NCBI GenBank assembly: GCA_026261815.1
Contig: JAMPIT010000856.1
Span: forward strand, 15,282,001-15,346,000
DNA length: 64,000 nt
Direction: 5' to 3'
Source of the DNA: Monarcha castaneiventris obscurior
Lineage: Eukaryota; Chordata; Aves; Passeriformes; Monarchidae
The notes beneath the pieces were generated by a model that was not told the origin of the DNA, made no database searches, and saw only the letters and a list, made by a program, of their open reading frames with translations. Position numbers and translations under genes: made by a program. Positions 52,946-64,000 of the stretch are shown in pieces (position 1 is the first letter of the stretch; each line of letters opens with the position of its first letter).

Positions 52946-55379
52946 ACTGTAACCGTGAATCTGTTTTTCTCTGACATCTCTGTATCTCTGATTTGTTCAG
53001 GATAATTGTCTTAAAAAGGTCACTGTAATACTGAAATTGAATGTGAAGACCTTCATCTTGCACAGGCATGGTGCTACTAACCCACAGGCTGCTTGGTCCA
53101 GAAGGTCGTATCTTGAGAGAACCTTTGTGGTGAATGATGCATGTTTCCAGTGTAGTAATAGTTGTACTGTGATACCAATGAACTCTCTTCCCTCACCGCC
53201 TTCTATTACCTGAGACTATAGGCAACTCCACAGCTCCCTAAACAAAAGAGAGCACTGTAGTAAACAGAAGCTGTTTCTTTCATAGGTGAGTGCTGGGACA
53301 GTATTTCATTGCACCCACATCCCCTGGTTTGATTGTTCAGATCCGCCATGGTATCTGCTATGTTGATTTTGGACCTACATGACTTAGGTTTTGCCCATGT
53401 TCTTATTATTCTCTCAATACATCCCTTGCACAGCGGCTTCCTGGGTACTGCTGTAAGATACACTAGCTTCTTTGGTTTCTTCCCTCCTTATTTTCCATTT
53501 TGCTTGTCATCTGCTGTGATAAGCCATGGGAGGTGGTGTCTTCATGTGCTGATGCATCTCCCCTGATGCTTTACTGGTCCCTCACATGCCTTCCACAAGG
53601 CAGCAGAGGATCGCCCCAATTCCACTGCCCTGATGAGCTGACTGTCCCACATTGTCCTACAAGGGCTGCTTGCATGGTGATCATGTTGATGCACATGTGT
53701 ACTGGGCAGAAGCATTTCTGATGGTCTCAACACAGTCTTCTGCAGCTTCATCTTACAGCTATTTTCACTTCAGAAACTACACTCTGGTAACTGACCCCAG
53801 GCTGCTTAAGGAAGAAACTCGCTTGTTTTTCTGGGACCCTTTACATCTCAGTTCTGTGTGCTCTTTGTTTCTGTTTGTATTGATGGCCCCAGAACTGCTG
53901 AAGGAGCTGTTTCTGTTACTGGAACACTCTCTGGCTGAAAATCTGATAGAAGTGGTGGTTGGTGTTTTGTTGGGCTGGAAGTTATCTCTGTTTACCCTAG
54001 GAGGCAGACTTCATGAACAAGTGTACGGCACAAGGGTTTTAAAGTAAGGGAAGTTGTTCCCTTTGAAGCAAGCTGTAACAATTAAGCTTTTGGTCAGTGA
54101 GTTGTCACTGTGTTTGTGGAGGGGTTTGAGGTGGGGGGTTTTCAGTGCCTCTTATGAGCAAACTGAAAATGTCCCTGATCTAGCAGTTCTAATTTGGAAT
54201 TTTTTTTCCCCCCAGGAATGATAGGGTCAAAAAGCAGGTACTGGGAGAAGCACCGCAATCCATTCTGATGTACCAATTTGGAAATGTCCACCTCCATTTC
54301 TGCATGGCCCCTGCCTCCCTGCCTCTTGGCCCTAGAAGCTGATATTGACAGACTGTTATTCAATCTGTTCTTTGATTGCTTCTCTCTGTTCTCTGGCACT
54401 GGACCCACGTACAGGACTGACTTGATGCCTCCTGGCTGTAACGCTGCCATTGCATCACTGCAGCTGGGCACGGGAAAATCTGTTCCTTATTCACTCTAGG
54501 ACCAGGACAGGGAAGCACTGCAATGCTTGTTTGCCTTTGCCTCCAAAGCTGCCCTTTGAGCACAGTGCAGCAATCGGCTGTGGAAGAAGTACAGGACAGG
54601 GCAGCTCAGGGGTGCTGCAGGGGTCTGAGCACAGCTAGGCATAGGTCTTGGGTGGAAGCAGTTTTGCCCCACATCCAGACAGGGCTAGGAAGTGGCTTTA
54701 GGTCACTTAGAAAGCTCTTTTGTTGGCCTACTTATATAAAAGTTGCAAGCAGATACTTTTCTATTCAGCAAATTACTTGGCCTTTTAAATGTTAACCCTT
54801 AAGCAGAAATTCTTGTTTCTCCATGACAATATGAGAAATTACATATATAGTTACTTTAACTCAATCTGATAATCGGAGTCATTTTTCATTGGTTCTTGAG
54901 ATTATCTTTAAAATCAGGCACAGTAAGCTCTGCTTTATTATGCCACCACTGCTACTGCCTGATCATCAAACCACACCATCAAGGGACAGAAGCAGTGTGA
55001 AAAGTGACATTTCTTTTGAGCCGGTAAGACAGTTTAACATATTTCTGCTCTATGCATTCCAGTATGTAATGTTAGGGGACATCAACTGAGCTAAAACATT
55101 GAAAAATATTTTCTTTATCTAAATGTGGAATTCTATATTGTTTCTTGAGCTAGGAACCTAGAACAAAAGAATGACCAGAAGTGTCTTCGCACTTTTGTTC
55201 TGATAGTTTGCTGAGCACGAAATAACACTATTGCATTAATTCTGATGGATTGTGCTTGAAAGAAGGACCATCTTGAACAAGGTACTCCCCTCTGACTGCA
55301 AGACATGAATGCAAAGGAATCCAGCCGAAATAGTCCTCAGTGTCTGGGACTTTGCAGACATAAAGAAACTTTTAAAATG

Positions 55380-55412
55380 TATGTGTGTGTATATATATAT
55401 ATGTATGTGTAT
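55380..55412. repeat. Short TG/TA dinucleotide repeat
   Basis: TGTGTGTGTATATATATATATGTATGTGT-type simple repeat in intergenic DNA. Confidence 0.8.
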
Positions 55413-56099
55413 GAATATTGCTTTTTTGCAGTCATCCTTTGTAGCAGCTTTTTTTCTGGGATCCAGCTATATAAAATCTAAAAGTACATGGCTGTTTGTG
55501 GACATCAAATGGTTGGGAAAATGGCTGTCCAAAGATGAAGAGAGAAAAAGGCTGGTTATATGGGGCTCTCTCTGACAATCTATGCAGATAAGAAAATCCA
55601 ACTATTTTTTCCTTATTCCCCAGGATAAGTCTCATGTGAGCCTGTTATGCGCATTTGATGTGCTTCAGTCAGACGTGCTTAGAGGCCTAGGTATTCAGAA
55701 GGTAGATAATGTATCCCTAATTTTTCTTAAAGGACCTACAAAAATATTTTCTTATAGGCAGGGATGGTTGTTTACAATGGGTATCTCTCCAATTACATGT
55801 AGTAGCATAACACATTGCTCTGAAGACTCTGCACTTTGGTTAATCTTAATGGATGAAGGGGTGTACCTGTTGGTACAGACATGCTATTGTCACTGTTTTA
55901 CTTTGTAGGTGCCAGTCAGTGTCCTGCCTTTCTGTACTGCCTATTGGTGCTGCCTCTGGAAGAGATGTAAGCAAAGGAAGGGATTATGGCCAAGGGACAG
56001 CAGGTCATTTAAGACTAGTTGCTAAGATGTAAGGAACAGAAACTGAGTGTTCAAGGGTCCAGATCTGCTGTGTCTGCTCCCACTGTGCGCCACTCGTTG

Positions 56100-56745
56100 T
56101 ATCATAGAATCCTGGAATGGCTTTGGTTGGAAGAGATCCTCAAACCCTCTGCCATGGGCCTCAACACCTTACACTAGATCAGGTTGCTCCAAGCCCCATC
56201 CAACCTGGCCTGGAACACCTCCAGGGATGGGGTAGGGATGTCTTTTCTGGACAGCCTGTGCCAGTGTCTCATTGCTCTCACAGGGAAATATTTCTGCCCA
56301 GTACCCCATGTAACCCTGCCCTCTGCTTGTTGGAAGCCGTTCCCCCTTGCCCCATCACTACATGCCCATCTCCAGCTTTCTTATAGCTCTTTTATGTACC
56401 GGAAGGGGCTCTAAATTCTCCCTGGAGCCTTCTCTTCTCCAAGCTGAACAAGCCCAGCTCTCTCATCCTATTTCCATAGCAGACGGGCTCCAGTTCTCTG
56501 ATCATCTTTGTGGCTTCCTCCAGACTTGCTCTAGCAACTCCATGTCCTTCTTATGTTGAAGACCCCAGAAATGGACACAGTGGGGGTCTCACAAGCACAG
56601 AGTAGAGAGGTAGAATCCCCTCCCTTAACCTGCTGGTCATGCTGCTTTTGATGCAGCCCAGGATATGATGGGCTTCCTGGGCTGCAAATACGCATTGCTA
56701 GATCATGTCGAGTGTCTTGTCAACATCAGTATCTTGCTCTGGGAG
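56100..56745 (-). mobile_element. CR1 LINE 3' fragment, antisense
   Basis: The plus strand starts ATCATAGAATCCTGGAATGG and GGTTGGAAGAGATCCTCAAA. It continues with CTCCAAGCCCCATCCAACCT, GCCCCATCACTACATGCCC, CTGAACAAGCCCAGCTCTCT, GGACACAGTGGGGGTCTCAC and ATGATGGGCTTCCTGGGCTG. It is the longest antisense CR1 copy in the window. Confidence 0.93.
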
Positions 56746-59700
56746 TGAGAACAAGCAAAATAAATTTTGAAAGAGTCCAGAGCCACTGCCAAATCAGAGC
56801 CTGAAGCTTCTGACTTCCTCTAAGATTTAGGTGAGCATAAAAAACCATGTGAATGAGCTGCAACAAGAAAAAATTACACTGATTAAGCAATATACTTTAT
56901 ATAAAAGTTGATGTCAGAAGTGGAATAAAACCTAGGACTCCTGGCTGTCTGCTGTGGTCTGGCATATAATATCACATGAATCAAAGGATACCCAAGCATG
57001 TTGAAGAGTCTTATGCACACATCTCCATGTGAAATCCTTGCTCATGGTCTTATATGATACTTCCTGTTTTATCAGGCCTTTGTAAAGCCGATCTTACTTG
57101 TAGTCATCCAAAAGTCAGAGACGCAAAGATCTTTTTTGTGTCCGTCCCTTTGAGCCCATTATGTTTACCTATTCTTCTATCTCTCTTTATCTCATCAAGC
57201 ATAAGCTTCTTGTCCCCCCTATTAAAGTCACTGGCAGCCTCTTTTTGTCCTCTTGTCATCTCTCACTTCCCCATCTAGAAGTTAACTATGATGTCAGCTC
57301 CCACCTCCCACTAGATCATTAAATCTACTTCTCCTAATCATCCTCCATGCTACTGCTTACACATTGAAGGCACTGCTTACAATTCTCTTGGGCTACATCA
57401 ACCTCATTCTTCAAGTCTCGTGTAAAGCTCTGCTTTACAGAGTTTCTAAAACCTAGATGATATCTAGGCTACCCACAGGCTGACACTGTGTTGTCAACTG
57501 CATGTACTACTTCCCCTCTCAGTGGTACCTATCAAATAATTTATTTTACCATACAAACTCTTACAAGAAAATCTAGGGGTTAACAGATTTAGCAATAGTA
57601 GTCAACCATCTTTCTGTTAATAAGCAGTTGAGAGCATTTTGAAAATGTGTTGTGCAAATTCTGGTTAAAATTACTAAAAATTGCTTTTGGGAAGTGGAGG
57701 CAGGAACCACGGGAGGGGAGGGGAAAGGCAAAGCTGCAAGGTCTCATTTCCTCAACCAGAAAACAGGCAGAATTCCGCCCTTGAAACATAGAGACAGGAT
57801 GGAAACACCATTGCAACCAGCTTGAGACCACCATGGAAATCAAGGTCACTACCACCTCCTGGTGCTGATAGACTGCTGGCAGCATACCTGGTGTATCATT
57901 TCAGGGGATCATCTCAGGCATTTTGTCTCTATCCTGCAGAGTGAAGGTGGCTCTCCCTTCTTGACACTAGCTCTCATACGGCTTTTCTGCCTTCACACAC
58001 AGCTTTGCAGTGTTGCAGAAACTGGTCATTAGAACACAAGAAAGCAGCAAGCAGTCTGGTCCCCAAGACATCTGGCTAAGAAGCTGATTTGTCTTCCACT
58101 GCTAGCAGCTGCTGTAATTGCACCCGCGCTGCTGGAACTGGGATTCCATCTGAGCTAATAGGATTTTTATTCTTTTTAAGATACCTAACCAAGATTTATA
58201 GACTACAGGTCTTGCATATGTTCAGGCAAGAGGTTTCAGCAATATAGATCCCTTTTGTACAAATTCTTCACTTCATTTCTGCTTAATTGTATCTACCTTC
58301 AGTGTCCAGCTACTGGATTCTTTCTATTTCTCTCTCGTAGATTTAAAAAAGAAAAAAAGAAAAGAAAATACTTTTCTCCTACCTGAAATCATATTCTCAT
58401 GTAAGACACTTACGGCTGGTGTGAAATGACTACTTAGCCTTTCCTTCACTTAAGTTAAAGAGATTCACTTGGTCTTTAATTGTTGATTTCTGAGTAAAGA
58501 TCTCCAGGACTAAATCGTTCCTATAGCCCTTTTCAGAACCACTTTCATATTGACAGTAATTTTTTGTTTAAAGTGTTGATTCCAACTGAAGAAACTAATT
58601 AATGGTGTTAAAAATGCTACATGTAGCTGCAATAACTTTTCTTTTAATTTATATGTATCCACAGACTGTGTGTTAGCTCCTCTAATTGCATTAATGTACT
58701 GCAGAATCTCATTCAGCTGGTTATGTGCTATTTCCTGAAATTATTTTCTGATAAGTCTTTCAGAATTCTGTGTTCCATGACCTACTTATGACTAACATTT
58801 ATGGCTTCTAACACAAAAATTTGCATTTAAACATGCTGTATTTGTTTCCAGGTGAGCTAGAGAGCCAGAAATATCAGACACATTTCAAACATTGCAGAAC
58901 TGAACAAAGAACTTCTTGCGTAGGAGTGGGGGGAGTTTATCAAATTAGTAGCAATTACCTGGAAACATTCTGTCCTGATTTACTTATCTTGACCTAAGTT
59001 TGTTTATTTGTTTGTGTGCCTGAACAAGTTCTTGTAAGCACATGTATAATTCTACTTAATGCAGCTCTCTCTATTTCATATTTAGTCAGTATTACTGTAT
59101 TTATCACAGGCATCATAAGCAAAGCTGATTAGACTGATAAGCGGGAGAGGCTTCATGCCTCCCAGCCTCCCTCAGCTAAAATCAGCTAATGGTGACGCTT
59201 CCTCTCCACAACCCCCACTCTGAAGAAAGTCTGCAGCAAAACAGGATATTTATGAAAAACCTGTAAATGAAGAGGGGGTGAAGTAAAAGCCAGAAATACT
59301 CCTTTTCTTTTGATCAGTTCCTGAAACATCGTAGTTATTTTACAATTTAATTCAGACAAGGGACACTGTAGGCAGGCATAATCACATGCAAGAAGTTATA
59401 TGTGGATGCTGCTGTCTAGCTTTGTGAAATTAATGACTGGAAGGATATTCTTGGTTATGGATCAGATTATTTAATCTCTTCAGTAAAACAATCCTAATGA
59501 TTATTATTAATCCTAATGAATATATCACAGTCCTTGCTAAGCATAGGCTTTTTCTTGCTCACTTCTATTCATGACTTCTTCAGACACTTTGCTCTTTTGC
59601 ACTTTGCTAGAAGTCACAATCTTATTCTATAGCCAGGCTATATCTGCTTGGTCCTGTGCTAATGCTGTTCTTATTGTTTTTCCTATCCTGACACTTTCCC

Positions 59701-60944
59701 TTTTCCCCAGGTTCTTCTGAAAGGGAGATCATAATCTCTGGCAAGTTTTGTTTGGTATTTTTTTTTTGGTATTTTTTTTTTCTCTTTTTTCTGATAATAA
59801 CTAACCCAGGCTCTTCTGCGACAGAACATTCTCCCACTCTCTTGTTACCCCAGCCATAAAGCTCAGTTCAGTGTCTGTGATAGCCAAGTTGTGCAAACAT
59901 TGTTCCTTCAATATTTTTTTAATTTTTCAAGAAACTGTTTTTGTTTATACTGATTAGTGGTCTCTATCTACAAACTCACTCCAAGTTTTCTGGGTTTCAG
60001 GGTCCTTGGAGCAGCACTCTCCTTGCAGTGGTGCTGGGCTCATTTGCTGTGTTCAGGTAACAGCAAATAATGCAAACTGGAAACATCTTTTTAAATGTTT
60101 AAACCACATATTGCTGAATAGATCAGGTCCATATTCTTCATATTAAATGTTGCCAAAAAAAATCATCAAATCAGAAACTTTCGGTGAAAAAATATAATTT
60201 AAAATTAAAAGTTAATCAGGAGACAATTCAGAGAATGGAATTATTGGTTAAAAAGAAAGAGAGTGAGCCCAGCATAACCTTGTAGAGATGTAGTGTTCCA
60301 TATTGCAGAAGATACACTTCAAATATCCTTACATAACCCTTCAGTGAATTGGGGTAATGACTAGGCCCTAAGTATTCTATATCTCCCAATGAGTGCTTCG
60401 ACCAGGATCACATTAGTTATTTTCTGTGTCTATTTTCTGAATATGCAGAAATAACATTGCTCCAGGAGACCCCTGAGCTGCAAATGTCTGGAGGCTTAGA
60501 ATGCTCAGAGATGAACATACTCTATTGCTATTATTCTCTCTAAGCATCTGGTTTTGACTATGGTCAGAAACAGGATTTGGGGAAGCACGAACATTGGTTC
60601 CAACCCACTGTGGCTCTCTGCTGCTCTTAAATTGTCATAAACCAGGTGACAAAAATGCAGGAAGAAGGAAAGATAGAACACCCACACCTTCTCCCACCCT
60701 CAAATTGCAGGAATTGTAGATTTCCTTTCAGGCAACTGGTGCTTTAGTGCAAAGTACTACTTACTGCCGTGAGAACAACAGTTCCTATAGAAGAGATGAT
60801 ATAGCTGAGTTGGTGCCCTCTCTGACAGATTCAGGCTCAGCTTTTGTCAGGCTGGCAGAAGCATGCAGCTAATGCTTCAACCTGCTGGTAGAAATACCGA
60901 CAAAACTGCTCTGAATGATTATTCTGTTTTAGATACTATCTGGA

Positions 60945-63855
60945 ATGGGAGGAATTGTGTGGCAGTTGGGCCTCCAGCTATGCATTGCTGCTGCACTGGT
61001 CTTCGGTGGAGGAAGAAGGAGAGGTAAGGGGAGATCTGGAATAGGTCCACTGTACAAAGACAGATACATGCCTGTGTTCATTTTCCATTCACAGACCCTT
61101 CAATATGCAGCCCAAGATCTTGTGACTGCCCTTTCCCGGCTCCCAGGAATCAGTACAGCTGGCTGGCAATGCCAGGCTTAGGGGACTGAGCACATACTGG
61201 ACAAGCTGGGCACCAGAAAAAGTGTAGCCACTGCCGAAGGTCCCTGCTCTAAGACCTTACATTCATCTCATGCAGCGAAGTGTGTTACAACAGAGTAAGA
61301 ACATGATGAGGAAGATTAGATGCAGAGTCAGCAAAGGAAGTAGTAGCAAGTAATGCATTTATTTGATGTACGAGCAAGGCATCATCCAGTGATACATGAA
61401 TCCAGTTCTGGTCTCCTTCCTCTGCAGAGCTCTCTGGCAGCCTGAGCTGCCTAAATAACTACGTGACTACAGTGAGCTGCGTGTGGGTAACGGAGAAGCC
61501 CGTGGGTGACGGACCTTTCCACCTGCATTTCACCAAGTAAGAACTGCACACCAAGAGCTGTCTGTGGCAGCCCCAGCCCTGCATGGGCAGGACAGCAGTG
61601 AGAAGCAGAGATGGAGCCCAGCTGTGGGCTTTGCTCCCTCCACAGCAGGAGACCTGTGGCACAGCTAGTTCTGCCATCCCATCACTCCAGATCTGGGCTG
61701 CCTCAGAAACTGCTCTCTTTTGTGGTCCTGCAGCCTCAGGGGCTGCTGGCAAAGGTCCAGCACGTATGGCTGCATGATCTCCTGTCAGCTGTGGGCTCTC
61801 CATTTGTTCAGTGAACCCTTCTGGCAGGCATCTCAGACCAGAGAACCTTCCCTTTCCAGCCTCTGGTCCCCATGACCTGGGAACTTCCAGAGCCCATCCT
61901 ACATAAAGCTGCCTAATCAACTTGTAATAATTTCTTTCCTTTTTGCCTAGAAATTAAACTCTTAACGGTTTAATCTATGTTAGTAAATATATAAATACAA
62001 GTCCAGTGAGTTATAACCTTTAATAAGAGATTTAGAATATTATCTGAATAGTTTTTCCTCTAATAGAAGAAGCCGGGTAAATAGTTTGCTAACTCATAGG
62101 ATAACTTAAGATTAATATGTTTAGGTTATGTAGTAACATTGTCTTGACCACCAGTAACTATTACATGAGGGTAAGCCACTCTGACATTAGACGCCTTACA
62201 TTCTGCTACAGTTAAGTAAAAAACAGCCTAACTCTTATTAATACTGGATTTTATACTCTTATTAATAATACTCTTATTAATACAGAAAGATGGGCAAGCT
62301 GACAAACTGTGATCTTCCAGTTTCTTGTGGGATCACATGCAATGTGAAAAAAATTACTAATAAATGGCTAAACCACAAAAAGACAAACCAACTTCCAACA
62401 CATTTTGCTGTCAGTACTGGTTGGTTTGTAGTGAAAGAGGACTCCATGTACAGCTTATTGTTATCTCTGTGCAATGCACTTGTTACCAGCTGTCCATCCC
62501 CTCCTTCCCCCCTACCCATCTGATTTCCTGCTGTGACAGCAGCCCTCTCACTTTCAGAGGGAGCAGGGAACAGCTACTGGATGCTATGTGCAACTCCTGT
62601 GAGATCTGGTGCTCTCAGCAGTAAGGTTATGAAGGTGCCTCCTTCCTCCCTATCCAGCCCTGCCATCCCGCCAGCTTTTGGATTGCTGGTTTGCTTGCTG
62701 TCTGCACTAAAGAGGTTCATGGTCTTCCAGAGTGTTGCGGTGTGCTTAGCTGCCACACATCCATAAACTGAAAAGCACTTAATTGCATGACTTAAAAGAA
62801 ACTTTTCTGCCTTTTTATTCTTCTAGCCTCTGGTCAAAGGGCCACAACACCAGCTGCAAACTGACTGCTACAGAGAGCATGCAGAATCAGTACTACTGCA
62901 CAATTCATTTAGCCAGCCAGATCTTGGAAACAGATGGTTATAGAGTCTCTCTCCAAGGAAACTTCTTTGGACGTAATCACACGTACATGGCCTTTCCAGA
63001 GTACAATCCCCGCAAACACAGTAAGTATGAACCAGGGCAGCTGTGAGCTGAGGCTCTGCCCAGAAGCTTCAGGATAGGTCTGATATGCTGTCTAACAAAG
63101 GATGTCTCAAAGACAGCAAGTGAAAACAATGAAAACAAGCAAGACTGCCCATCCCCAGAGAGCGCACTGTGTGAACTGCACCAGTAAGGATGCAGTCACT
63201 GAGTCTCTCCATCCTGACTTTTCCCAGACTTCAGAGAGGGCTGGCTCTGGAGCACCATTCAAGAACACTTCTCATCTGCATCATGCTTTCTTGTGCCCTG
63301 GGTAATTTGCAATTGGACTGCCTCAATTATTTGTTTGTTTTGTTGTTTTATTTTTCCCTAAGAAAATATATAATGAGGAGTCATGGATTTAACTGAATGT
63401 CCCATGCCCTGGTACTAGAGAGAAATGCTCAAAACCTGCTCATATTAGTGGTATGTTGTAAGGGCAGATTGTGATATCCAGAGAAGTTCTTTGCTTGCAA
63501 GATTAACCCTAGGGACTACTGGAGTTATCATTAATTCACGTCAGATCTGTAGCTGTTCTGATCCTGTAAGCTAACTTGGTCTACTGCTAGTGTCAGTATC
63601 CCTCTTTAGACCCAGCTTTATCTTCCATTACTTAAGTCACCCTAATATCAGGCATTTTCTTTTGTGGTGTCCCAAATACTCTGAAAAAAAACTCCTCCTC
63701 TATTTGCAGTAAAACTTGATCCACCTTTGAACATCCAGAGCAATGCCACTGCCAGCAAGTGCCAGATATGGTGGAGTGTGTGGAATGTGCCTTGGTACCT
63801 CGCTGAAATTCTCCAATATGAGTTGCAGTATAAGGAGTACAGCATGGCCTGGGAG
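60945..63855 (+). CDS. IL9R: Interleukin-9 receptor-like class I cytokine receptor (5' part, truncated by the window end)
   Basis: Coding exons 60945..61023, 61428..61536, 62827..63020, 63710..63855 (176 codons), all with GT/AG borders and the phase pattern of IL21R. The rest of D2 with WSxWS, the transmembrane segment and the tail lie beyond the window. An acceptor (CTGTTTTAG before 60933) implies an upstream non-coding exon. Signal peptide core LQLCIAAALVFGG. D1 has C34 and C44 (CVW) and C73/C87. N-glycosylation sites lie at HNTS, RNHT and SNAT. The strongest family evidence is at the D1-D2 joint: PEYNPRKH then IKLDPP (128-133), QSN, and YELQYKEYSMAWE. This follows human IL9R (PEYLPRRHVKLDPP, QSN, YELAFK, AWE) far better than IL2RB or IL21R. 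IL9R binds IL-9 with the common gamma chain and uses JAK1/JAK3. A lineage-specific IL9R/IL21R-like paralogue remains possible. Confidence 0.8.
61537..62826 (+). other. IL9R-like intron 2
   Basis: No coding exon or known repeat. At 62225..62285 the string CTCTTATTAATA occurs three times in about 60 nt, a small local AT-rich duplication. Confidence 0.55.
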
Positions 63856-64000
63856 GTAACTGCATGAGGCATACAGTGATCCTGCCTCGTTCTTTGGGTA
63901 CAATGGCCTTGCCACTCAGCTCAGGGCTCTCCACCAGCTGACTTAAGCTGGCCTTTCTAGTTTCCTATACTAAGGTTGAGAGATTTTACATAAAACATCA
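63856..64000 (+). other. IL9R-like intron 4 (start only)
   Basis: Sequence after the donor GTAACT that follows the first D2 exon. The next exon, expected to encode the WSxWS box, is outside the window. Confidence 0.6.

Larger units (their letters stand above)
52946..60932. other. Intergenic region between IL21R and the IL9R-like gene
   Basis: About 8 kb without a recognisable coding exon. The longest frame (53652..54047, 131 codons, plus) has no known domain. Contents seen: a (TG/TA)n run at 55380..55412, an antisense CR1 at 56100..56745, and AT-rich unique DNA from 57 to 60.9 kb. Because the first coding exon of the next gene starts with a splice acceptor, its promoter and non-coding exon should lie here. 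Confidence 0.5.

Noticed and set aside
53652..54047. 131-codon frame downstream of IL21R
   Set aside because: No domain, no promoter or poly(A) context, and no similarity to IL21R or GTF3C1.
60945..63855. Calling the third receptor IL2RB, IL2RG or a second IL21R
   Set aside because: The D1-D2 joint (PEYNPRKH-IKLDPP, QSN, AWE) follows IL9R. IL21R-specific residues near CxxDYxQT are absent.

Overview
The window is vertebrate nuclear DNA, almost certainly from a bird. It has spliced genes with small exons and compact introns, several CR1 LINE fragments of the avian type, CpG-island promoters, and one LTR-like element resembling those common in songbirds. The passerine suggestion is weak; the avian call is strong. 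There are no operons, CRISPR arrays or recognisable tRNA/rRNA genes.

Layout. (1) 0.6-6.4 kb: KDM8 (JMJD5) on the + strand, complete in six coding exons. (2) 8.0-14.6 kb: NSMCE1 on the - strand, complete in seven coding exons and convergent with KDM8; an LTR-like repeat lies between their 3' ends. (3) 15.2-16.8 kb: a CpG-rich block holding a 17-bp-period GC-box minisatellite, probably a shared head-to-head promoter for NSMCE1 (leftward) and IL4R (rightward). (4) 19.1-29.7 kb: IL4R on +, nine coding exons, with a very long last exon. (5) 30-41.7 kb: intergenic, no convincing gene, one sense CR1. (6) 41.8-52.0 kb: IL21R on +, eight coding exons, with two antisense CR1 copies in its introns. (7) 53-60.9 kb: intergenic, with another antisense CR1. 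(8) 60.9-63.9 kb: the first four coding exons of a third class I cytokine receptor, best matched to IL9R, running off the right edge.

Biology. KDM8 is a 2-oxoglutarate/Fe(II) JmjC oxygenase and NSMCE1 is the RING-like subunit of SMC5/6. The rest is a tandem array of cytokine receptors of the common-gamma-chain group. IL4R, IL21R and the IL9R-like gene share the same plan: signal-peptide exon, two cytokine-receptor domains split over four exons, WSxWS at the end of D2, a transmembrane exon, a Box1 exon, and a long last exon carrying STAT-docking tyrosines. The third receptor's WSxWS, transmembrane and cytoplasmic exons lie outside the window. The KDM8-NSMCE1-IL4R-IL21R order matches human 16p12.1. 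An IL9R-like gene immediately after IL21R does not match the human map, where IL9R is in the X/Y pseudoautosomal region.

The two most notable signals are the IL4R-IL21R-IL9R-like triad and an 18-residue tandem repeat in the IL4R tail that copies a STAT6-docking-type tyrosine motif. Exon boundaries were set by hand from GT/AG sites, reading phase and remembered family sequences. No alignment or database search was run.
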